Shown in pieces: positions 48,004 to 53,450 of a DNA stretch of 53,450 nt. This stretch comes from a virus. The notes under the pieces were generated by a model, which ran no database searches, had not been told where the DNA came from, and was given only the letters and a program-made list of their open reading frames with translations. Position 1 is the first letter of the stretch. Each line of letters opens with the position of its first letter. The stretch lies in IMG/VR virus record IMGVR_UViG_3300036851_000134, positions 1 to 53,450 of that record. One strand, given 5' to 3'. A program made the position numbers and the translations under genes.

Positions 48004-48176
48004 GTGATGAAAGGGTCATAAAATCAGCACGATTCAATTACTTCGGACAAAAGCTATTGGTAGACATCGGCTCCAATGGCTCTATTCGATTTAAAATCGG
48101 AGACTCCAACGTGCAACTTTCAGAGTCTGAATTTAAGTCATTGATGCGATTATATTGTCAGGACGCCGCGAACTAG
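48000..48176 (+). CDS. 58-residue cassette protein
   Basis: MSDERVIKSARFNYFGQKLL then VDIGSNGSIRFKIGDSNVQL and a helical end. Starts with linker copy 6; lacks a linker tail. Unknown. Confidence 0.6.
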   Translation: MSDERVIKSARFNYFGQKLLVDIGSNGSIRFKIGDSNVQLSESEFKSLMRLYCQDAAN

Positions 48177-48192
48177 CGTTCGATGGCGCAAT

Positions 48193-48249
48193 GTGACCTG
48201 CAAGAAATGCCTGAGCCACTGTAAAAAACACGGAGGCCACAAGCCATGA
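48193..48249 (+). CDS. 18-residue zinc-knuckle peptide/remnant
   Basis: GTG opens VTCKKCLSHCKKHGGHKP, whose tail is linker copy 7. VTCKKCL resembles the start of phage zinc-finger proteins, so this may be a truncated gene fused to the linker. Confidence 0.35.
   Translation: MTCKKCLSHCKKHGGHKP
48226..48248 (+). repeat. Linker copy 7
   Basis: CACGGAGGCCACAAGCCATG, followed by ACACC.AAAGCACTTGCC as in copy 4. Confidence 0.85.
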
Positions 48250-48545
48250 CACCCAAAGCACTTGCCGAAATACTCGCGAAACACGGCGTCATTGATCGTC
48301 ACGCGGTAGAAGACCCGGAAGGATACGACGGCGGCGCGACCATGCTTTATGTCTGGTCGGCGGCGGACGAGATAACGGAACTCGCGCGTGAGAAATGCCA
48401 ATGGAGCGAGGACGGGAACGGCGCGCACGAAACGCAGTGCGGCCAATGCTTCGAGTTCACGCACGGCGGCGTCCAGGCGAACGGATTGAAATACTGCTGC
48501 TTCTGTGGTGGTGCGATAGTGATCAAGAACTATGAACTGGTTTAA
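48246..48545 (+). CDS. 99-residue zinc-ribbon cassette protein (MTPKALA type)
   Basis: MTPKALAEILAKHGVIDRHA, then CQWSEDGNGAHETQCGQCFE and YCCFCGGAIVIKNYELV: two Cys pairs give a ribbon at the C-terminus. Follows linker copy 7. Overlaps the next gene by 14 bases. Confidence 0.65.
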   Translation: MTPKALAEILAKHGVIDRHAVEDPEGYDGGATMLYVWSAADEITELAREKCQWSEDGNGAHETQCGQCFEFTHGGVQANGLKYCCFCGGAIVIKNYELV

Positions 48546-48876
48546 ACGCAAAAGTCAGTTGCCATCGTTGCGCAAGCAACTTGGCGCAGTGCCGTCCAGT
48601 GATCAATGGCGGCGGTCGCCTGCGGCTGTGCAAAATGCTGTGCGCGTGCTCAGTTCGGATGCCGGTCGTAACATGCTGGATATTCTGGTCAATGAACGGC
48701 CATCGCGGTATACGCTGCCTGCGGGCTCGACGCCGGAGGATATTGCGCGGTATCTTGGGCGCATTGACGGTTACGAGATGGCTTTGAACAAGTTTTTGCA
48801 ATTGGCTGAACCGATCGTTGAACAGCAAGAACCGGAGATAACGTTTCCGGATGAAATAACCCACGAAGACTCATAG
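48532..48876 (+). CDS. 114-residue virion-region protein
   Basis: MNWFKRKSQLPSLRKQLGAV then helical body with PEDIARYLGRIDGYEMALNK, ending acidic. Typically found just before scaffold genes in short-tailed phages; function unknown. Confidence 0.55.
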   Translation: MNWFKRKSQLPSLRKQLGAVPSSDQWRRSPAAVQNAVRVLSSDAGRNMLDILVNERPSRYTLPAGSTPEDIARYLGRIDGYEMALNKFLQLAEPIVEQQEPEITFPDEITHEDS

Positions 48877-48878
48877 TT

Positions 48879-50105
48879 ATGCCTGAAAACATCATGCCAC
48901 TACCCACCGCTACGCAAGGTAACGCCGCTCGGCCTCCGGCTGATCCAACTGTTATCGTCAACCCGGATGCGCGCCAATCGCCGTTCAAAGCGGCATTTAC
49001 GGCTGTGTTGAAAGCGGATCAACCGGATGCGACCGGAGATCCGGTCAAGGACGACGCCGCCAAGACGGAGGCGATCAAGAAAGCCGAGGACACAGCCCAG
49101 GCGAATGCGGATAATGTGCTGCAATCACGGCAGCAATCCAAGCCATCGGATGCGCCATCGGATGATGTTCCGGCTTCGTTGAGTCCGGAAGGGAAGGCGG
49201 ACTGGAAAAAGCTCAAAAGCGAACTGGCGGCAATCCGAACTGAACGCGACGCGCTCAAGACGGATTGGGACGGTAAACTCAAGAGCGAACGCGAAGCGGC
49301 GGCGGCAGCGTTGAAAGCTGAATATGAAAGCAAGTTGCGGGATTTCGACAATCTGCGGACTGAACACGAGAAGTTGTCCGGCGAATTCAAGCGTGTGGCG
49401 GTCGAAGCGACGCCGGAATGGAAAACGCGATTCGTTGAACCGATCAAGAGTGCGGTTGAACAAGCTAAGAAAATCGTTGGCAGCGAGAAGGGCACGCAAC
49501 TGGCTATGCTCCTGGAAATGCCGGAGAGTGAATATCGCACGAACGCACTTGAATCGTTGGTGGGTGAACTGTCTCCGATGCGCCAACAACAGGTTGCGGC
49601 TCTTGCCATGCGTGTGTCCGAAGTGCAAGCAGCTCGGGACGCGGCGCGAGCGGATCATGGTAAATACGCTGAGGAACACGCCGCGCAATCGCAACGCGCT
49701 CAGGAAGCGCAAGCGGCAAAGCAGAAGGAGGACGGCGAACGGTTCTATCGGCGCACATTGGATTGGGCCACGAAAACGTTGCCGGTATTTCAGGAGCGTG
49801 AAGGGAACGAGGCGGTAAACAAGTTGGTCGGCGAAAACCGCGAAAAACTGCGGAACCTGCTCCTGGGTCAGAACGATCCGGAGGCACTCGGTCAAACGGC
49901 GGCGTGGGCGCTTTACGGTCAATACGCAGGTAACATGCTGTCGGCTGCGGCTGCCGAGATGGAAAAGAAAGACGCGCTGATTGCCAAGTTGCAAGGCGCA
50001 CAACCGCGCCAGGGTACAACGAGTTCGGCGGGTGGCGGCGGTGGTGCGGCAGAGAAACCGATGACTTTCCTGCAAGCCATCAAGAGGGAAACATCAGGAG
50101 TGTGA
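48879..50105 (+). CDS. Scaffolding protein
   Basis: 408 residues: disordered start, then long charged coiled coils (for example ALKAEYESKLRDFDNLRTEH, QAARDAARADHGKYAEEHAA) and a Gly-rich linker near the end (GGGGGAAEKPMTFLQAIKRE). The size, acidic coiled coil and position before the capsid fit a scaffold. Direct similarity cannot be proven here. Confidence 0.7.
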   Translation: MPENIMPLPTATQGNAARPPADPTVIVNPDARQSPFKAAFTAVLKADQPDATGDPVKDDAAKTEAIKKAEDTAQANADNVLQSRQQSKPSDAPSDDVPASLSPEGKADWKKLKSELAAIRTERDALKTDWDGKLKSEREAAAAALKAEYESKLRDFDNLRTEHEKLSGEFKRVAVEATPEWKTRFVEPIKSAVEQAKKIVGSEKGTQLAMLLEMPESEYRTNALESLVGELSPMRQQQVAALAMRVSEVQAARDAARADHGKYAEEHAAQSQRAQEAQAAKQKEDGERFYRRTLDWATKTLPVFQEREGNEAVNKLVGENREKLRNLLLGQNDPEALGQTAAWALYGQYAGNMLSAAAAEMEKKDALIAKLQGAQPRQGTTSSAGGGGGAAEKPMTFLQAIKRETSGV

Positions 50106-50106
50106 T

Positions 50107-50322
50107 GTGCCATATCTGTGTCCAGATTGCGGCAAGTACCATTCCGGCACGTCCAAGAAACACTCGGAACTGCTTGAAAAGAAGATTGCCGAACTGGCGG
50201 ATCATCCGGCTGCACAACCGAAAATGAAGGGACGCAAAAAAACCGAACAAACCTTCGAGAAAACACGTGGGACATACGGACCGGGCATTTCGGATTTACC
50301 GGAGGACGACGAACCGCAATGA
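50107..50322 (+). CDS. Zinc-ribbon protein with GTG start
   Basis: 71 residues. YLCPDCGKYHSGTS start has CxxC plus His, then a Lys-rich helix and an acidic end (SDLPEDDEPQ). GTG 50107 follows the scaffold stop. Unknown function. Confidence 0.55.
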   Translation: MPYLCPDCGKYHSGTSKKHSELLEKKIAELADHPAAQPKMKGRKKTEQTFEKTRGTYGPGISDLPEDDEPQ

Positions 50323-51017
50323 CGCCTGAACTTGCTGAACGGGTCGTGATCCGGCGTTTCTTGCGGGGTCATTTGTCTGCGACTCTCTACTTAGGAGACT
50401 GCTTGGAAATACTCCCGCAACTTGAAGGTGTGGACGCACTCGTGAGCGATCCACCATACGGGATAGATTATTCTCCGAAGTATGGACGTCGCCGGATGCC
50501 TGACGGCTCGTGGCTAGAGCCAAAGGAAATGCCGCAAATTATTGGTGACGCTGAGGATTTCCAGCCCGCGCATCTGCTCAACTTCCCAATCGTGGCGCTG
50601 TGGGGTGAGAACCACTACGCGCATCGGCTGCCGCATAACGGTAAGTGGCTGGTGTGGGATAAACGTTGTCAGGTCATCCCGCCGCGTAATCAGGCGGATT
50701 GCGAAATGGCGTGGCTGAATAAATACGGCTCGGCACGAATGCTTTACCACATGTGGGATGGAATGGTGAGAGACAGTGAACGTGACGCGTCGAGAGTCCA
50801 CCCAACGCAAAAGCCAGTGATAGTCATGGCGTGGACGATGGAGCAATCGAAAATCCCAAAAGGCGCAACAGTGCTTGACCCGTATATGGGAAGTGGAACT
50901 ACGGGCATTGCATGTATGCGAACTGGACGCCATTTCATCGGTATCGAACTGGATGCTGCACACTACAAAACCGCGTGTGACCGTTTTGAGCGAGAATTGG
51001 ATGGCGTGTTGCTATGA
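50319..51017 (+). CDS. DNA methyltransferase (DPPY, N4/N6 type)
   Basis: 232 residues. LYLGDCLEILPQLEGVDALV then SDPPYGIDYS (motif IV), HPTQKP (about 166), and DPYMGSGTTGIACMRTGRHF (SAM-binding motif I): the beta-class order IV then I. It should methylate adenine or cytosine in a short site. It sits between scaffold and capsid genes, an unusual place. Confidence 0.9.
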   Translation: MTPELAERVVIRRFLRGHLSATLYLGDCLEILPQLEGVDALVSDPPYGIDYSPKYGRRRMPDGSWLEPKEMPQIIGDAEDFQPAHLLNFPIVALWGENHYAHRLPHNGKWLVWDKRCQVIPPRNQADCEMAWLNKYGSARMLYHMWDGMVRDSERDASRVHPTQKPVIVMAWTMEQSKIPKGATVLDPYMGSGTTGIACMRTGRHFIGIELDAAHYKTACDRFERELDGVLL

Positions 51018-51277
51018 CGCATGAGCAACAATCCGAATGGGATTATCGCGTTGACGAGCGCCTCGGTATCCTTACGGATGGCCGGCGTGAACCGGACTTT
51101 GCGGACTTAAACATTGCAATCAATGAAGCCAACGAATGGTTGAAACAACATGAAAACCAAACCTCTGACCCGGGAGCAGGCGCGAGAACGGCTGTTGAAT
51201 GTGGCAACGCAATACTCGGTGGCGTTCAGCGCCCTCAAGGAGAATTGGGCATCGATGATTACCGATGGAAAAGGTGA
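51014..51277 (+). CDS. 87-residue hypothetical protein
   Basis: MTHEQQSEWDYRVDERLGIL TDG then FADLNIAINEANEWLKQHEN: the first 50 residues resemble a short phage family with YRVDERLGIL.DG. The last third overlaps the next gene by 128 bases, far more than elsewhere, so the end may not be meaningful. Confidence 0.5.
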   Translation: MTHEQQSEWDYRVDERLGILTDGRREPDFADLNIAINEANEWLKQHENQTSDPGAGARTAVECGNAILGGVQRPQGELGIDDYRWKR

Positions 51278-51404
51278 GGATGAAGTTATGTTGCGCTTTG
51301 CCGAATCGGTTTCAAAAGACATGAATAGCGCGCCGTTGATGGCGGCGTTTCTCATGCGCGAGATCATGCGAATGGAAGCCAAGGAACAGGTGGAAACGGA
51401 ATGA
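51150..51404 (+). CDS. 84-residue helical protein
   Basis: MKTKPLTREQARERLLNVAT then SVAFSALKENWASMITDGKG EDEV: helical, charged. Stop overlaps the next ATG. Function unknown. Confidence 0.55.
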   Translation: MKTKPLTREQARERLLNVATQYSVAFSALKENWASMITDGKGEDEVMLRFAESVSKDMNSAPLMAAFLMREIMRMEAKEQVETE

Positions 51405-51547
51405 TTTGCAACGGCCACATGGCAACAGCCCGGCAGCGTAGTCGCGCTAAAACTGCCGTTAATTCACGGTCGCTCCGTGAGATCCGTTCAATGACCTACA
51501 AAATCGAGGTTGCTGGTCAGCCGAAAGGTGCGGAAAATCGTATGTGA
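51401..51547 (+). CDS. 48-residue peptide
   Basis: MICNGHMATARQRSRAKTAV then NSRSLREIRSMTYKIEVAGQ: basic; ATGA overlap. Last gene before the capsid control region. Supported mainly by coupling. Confidence 0.45.
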   Translation: MICNGHMATARQRSRAKTAVNSRSLREIRSMTYKIEVAGQPKGAENRM

Positions 51548-51590
51548 CCGTTGCGCTTTAGACCAGCGGGCCTACATCCGTTGGTCACGG
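51548..51590. other. Leader part of capsid control region
   Basis: A small dyad (GACC/GGTC near 51561 and 51582) next to the terminator; nothing else visible. Confidence 0.4.
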
Positions 51591-51635
51591 ACCCGCCGCA
51601 AGTTACTTGTCCTTTCTTGTGGCGGGTTTCTTTTT
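51591..51635 (+). terminator. Rho-independent terminator
   Basis: ACCCGCCGCAAG (51591-51602) pairs with CTTGTGGCGGGT (51616-51627) with one G-U pair, followed by TTCTTTTTG. It ends the scaffold/methyltransferase transcript before the capsid gene. Confidence 0.88.
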
Positions 51636-51639
51636 GACC

Positions 51640-51917
51640 GAATACCGTTAACGATAAAGGTTGGCCTTTCTGCGCCCTGAATTTTGTTGTTGACGTAACG
51701 TTAACGTTTGCGTTATCGGTAACGTGAAGTCGAAGTTCGGTCAGGTGCTTCCCTGACAATCGGCTCGATAGCTTGGATGGCCTCAAGCAGATCGCGGGTG
51801 CAACGCCCGGATGAGGTATCCGAGCAGATCTCCCGCAAGTTTAACGGCTCTGGTATGCCGCTTCATCGCGAGCATTTCCTTTAGCCAAGTCCTTAATGGG
51901 CAAACAATTCTGCTTGT
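51640..51917. promoter_or_regulatory. Capsid control region with TTAACGATA-like sites
   Basis: TTAACGATAAAGG at about 51648 is the same core (TATCGTTA in reverse) as the three sites at 24580-24736. GTAACGTTAACG and GTTATCGGTAAC follow near 51700-51725. The stretch contains no good gene. Probably a promoter/operator region for the capsid gene, but I cannot fix a promoter by eye. Confidence 0.5.
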
Positions 51918-53156
51918 ATGGCTTGTCAAACAGTATTCGATGCGTTCCGGGTTGCGACTGAATACCTGGGACCTGAAATCTATCGGTTGGCGTCTTTCCG
52001 CGATCCTTGGCTCAACGTTGTGCCGCGTGGAATCTTCGCTCCTCACTCTGGAACCACACATTCCGTGTTCCGGATCAACAAAAACGAACCCACCACAGAA
52101 GATCAATGCGGCCAAACTGTGACACTGGCCAACGGATCGAACAGTGGCGCTTGCGCACCGACGTTTACGGACGTGTCGATCGGGTTCGATGAGTTCACCT
52201 ACATTCCGCGGCGGTTGGCTTGGCGCGGTCCTTTGTTCTGCAAAGACGACCAGTATTTCAACCACGCTCCGGATGAGTTCATTGACGGTTACGTCCAGGA
52301 ACTTGCGGATTACGTCCGCAAAGACCTGAACAACCATCTGTACACGCATTACACGCGGCGTGTGCCGATCTACATTGCGGACCAGAACTGTTTCAGTGTT
52401 TCGACGACGGCGGTTGGTTATAACGGAAGCAACGGTTGCAATCCGCTCGCCGCGCCGCTTGCTCAGTCGGAACTGACCCAGGACATGCTCGACACGCTGG
52501 CGCTGCAATTGATTGCCAATCGCGCGACGGACCCGGACAGTAACGGTTTCGTAAATCTCGGGCCAGACGGTCCGTTGTTTACGTTGCTCATCGGTCTGGA
52601 AGCCAGCCAACTGATCGCGCTCAACAACAGCGAATTCCGTCAGGACATTCGTTGGGCTGAACCGTCGTTGCTGCTTAAGCGGCTCGGTGCCGGGAGGCAG
52701 ATCAAGAACTTCCAACATGTACCATGGGTGACGCCTGCGCGTTACACATGGGTTGGCGGGACGTATACCCGGGTGCCGACGTTTGTGTCTCAAGCGTCCA
52801 CGAAAGGAACGCGCACCGTTGTCAATCAGAACTGGATTGATCCGGTTACAGCGCCTTACGAGGCGGCGGTGGTTCTTTCGCCGCACGTTATGACCAGTGA
52901 ATTGATCAAGCCGAGTGCTCGTGTGGGTGCTGTGGATTGGCCGGACACGAACTACATGGGTGAGTGGATGTGGCGCACTGGTCCCGAGGCGATTGCGAAT
53001 CTCGCCGGGGACGCTTGCTACGATCCGTTGCACAAGCAGGGACGGCATTTCGCGGAGTTCATGCACGGTTTGCGCGTGGGCGCGCTGCCGCAAGCGGGTG
53101 CTCTGGTGTTGTTCAGTCGTTGCGCTCGTGCCTGTAACACGGTGTCTTGCACGTAA
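51918..53156 (+). CDS. Major capsid protein (probable)
   Basis: 412 residues, beta-rich, no Lys-rich coiled coil, beginning MACQTVFDAFRVATEYLGPE. It is the first gene after its own terminator and control region, follows the scaffold, and is a typical capsid size. I recognise no specific HK97 subgroup motif, so the call rests on position, size and composition. Confidence 0.65.
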   Translation: MACQTVFDAFRVATEYLGPEIYRLASFRDPWLNVVPRGIFAPHSGTTHSVFRINKNEPTTEDQCGQTVTLANGSNSGACAPTFTDVSIGFDEFTYIPRRLAWRGPLFCKDDQYFNHAPDEFIDGYVQELADYVRKDLNNHLYTHYTRRVPIYIADQNCFSVSTTAVGYNGSNGCNPLAAPLAQSELTQDMLDTLALQLIANRATDPDSNGFVNLGPDGPLFTLLIGLEASQLIALNNSEFRQDIRWAEPSLLLKRLGAGRQIKNFQHVPWVTPARYTWVGGTYTRVPTFVSQASTKGTRTVVNQNWIDPVTAPYEAAVVLSPHVMTSELIKPSARVGAVDWPDTNYMGEWMWRTGPEAIANLAGDACYDPLHKQGRHFAEFMHGLRVGALPQAGALVLFSRCARACNTVSCT

Positions 53157-53189
53157 TTGATCTCTGTCTGGGTTGTGCCAGAGAACAAT

Positions 53190-53224
53190 GGCGGGGAGCG
53201 GTTTTGGTAGGGCCGTTCCTCGCC
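53190..53224. terminator. Post-capsid hairpin (possible terminator)
   Basis: GGCGGGGAGCGG (53190-53201) pairs with CCGTTCCTCGCC (53213-53224): 12 bp including two G-U pairs. No strong U-tract follows, so it could attenuate rather than terminate. Confidence 0.6.
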
Positions 53225-53235
53225 AGTCCAAAACG

Positions 53236-53450
53236 ATGAAAGAAAACGCTCATGGTTATTACGGTCGCGCCAAGGGAATGAAAGCGACTAATCCGATGGA
53301 TTCCATGATGAAAAACTATCCGTCAACGGGTCATGCGACGAAGCCCGCGCCGAACATGACAGCGGCGGATTTGAGAGCGGCAGCGGCCAAGAAACCGTAT
53401 CGATCAAAGAAGATGGTGGCAGGCTGGCGTTCGATGGGGTTGGGTTCAAC
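53236..53450 (+). CDS. 5' part of split small basic protein
   Basis: ATG 53236 opens MKENAHGYYGRAKGMKATNP and continues across the contig end to the stop at 149; 78 residues in all. Basic, Met/Lys-rich. See the entry at 1-149. Confidence 0.8.
   Translation, partial: MKENAHGYYGRAKGMKATNPMDSMMKNYPSTGHATKPAPNMTAADLRAAAAKKPYRSKKMVAGWRSMGLGS
53324..53450. repeat. Terminal direct repeat, copy 2
   Basis: Identical to 1-127. See copy 1. Confidence 0.95.

Noticed and set aside
46695-48248. CRISPR-like array
   Set aside because: Repeats are ribosome-site linkers between genes of variable length, not regular repeat/spacer units.
34584-53156. Assignment as a T7-like phage
   Set aside because: Portal, nozzle and ejection-protein layout is podovirus-like, but RNA polymerase, DNA polymerase and T7 lysozyme are absent.
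51783-53231. 482-residue frame antisense to the capsid gene
   Set aside because: Shadow frame with Arg/His/Thr-rich content; the plus-strand gene fits the context.

Overview
The window is a complete tailed-phage genome, probably from a metagenome. Bases 1-127 are repeated exactly at 53324-53450, and one small gene (53236 through the ends to 149) is split by the cut, so the molecule is a circularised assembly of about 53,323 bp. There is no integrase, repressor, tRNA or CRISPR array. The terminase, portal, scaffold, capsid and short-tail genes and the tailspike indicate a podovirus-like virion. An outer-spanin-like lipoprotein, LPS-type glycosyltransferases and a lyase-type tailspike suggest a Gram-negative host. 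The host itself cannot be named. I find no DNA polymerase, RNA polymerase or recognisable endolysin.

Layout. (1) 1-14347, plus strand: virion and lysis genes, comprising a beta-helix tailspike with a signal peptide, membrane/spanin-like lysis genes, tail tube/nozzle and fibre proteins, a cupin-like protein and three internal (ejection-type) virion proteins. (2) 14486-24435, minus strand: replication and recombination genes (ERF annealing protein, SSB-like protein, Toprim primase, SF2 helicase carrying an intein in its Walker B motif) plus many small genes, several behind a repeated hairpin-plus-Shine-Dalgarno linker. (3) 24436-25320: a regulatory region with a repeated dyad, then a small-terminase-like gene on the plus strand. 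(4) 25321-26305: about 1 kb without credible genes but with many perfect helices, best read as a large structured non-coding RNA on the plus strand. (5) 26410-30931, minus strand: Dam-type methyltransferase, small conserved phage genes, a ParB-like DNA-binding protein behind a strong promoter and structured leader, and a VSR-like nuclease.

(6) 31011-37414, plus strand: large terminase, a possible RAMP-like conserved protein, a 400-base G/T-rich non-coding stretch, a terminator and the portal. (7) 37411-46667: a tightly coupled carbohydrate cassette (four glycosyltransferases, a nucleotidyltransferase, four small-molecule-type SAM methyltransferases including one RNA/DNA-cytosine-like enzyme, and a GH130-like protein) inserted between portal and scaffold genes. 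(8) 46664-48545: a run of tiny genes joined by a repeated linker that encodes the last residues of one gene together with the ribosome site and start codon of the next. (9) 48532-53450: scaffold, DNA methyltransferase, a terminator/operator region, major capsid and the split basic gene.

Most adjacent genes overlap by ATGA or GTGA, so translation is strongly coupled. The most unusual items are the structured RNA, the two unrelated linker-repeat gene arrays (one per strand), the intein exactly inside the helicase DE/CH motif, and the carbohydrate cassette in the morphogenesis operon.
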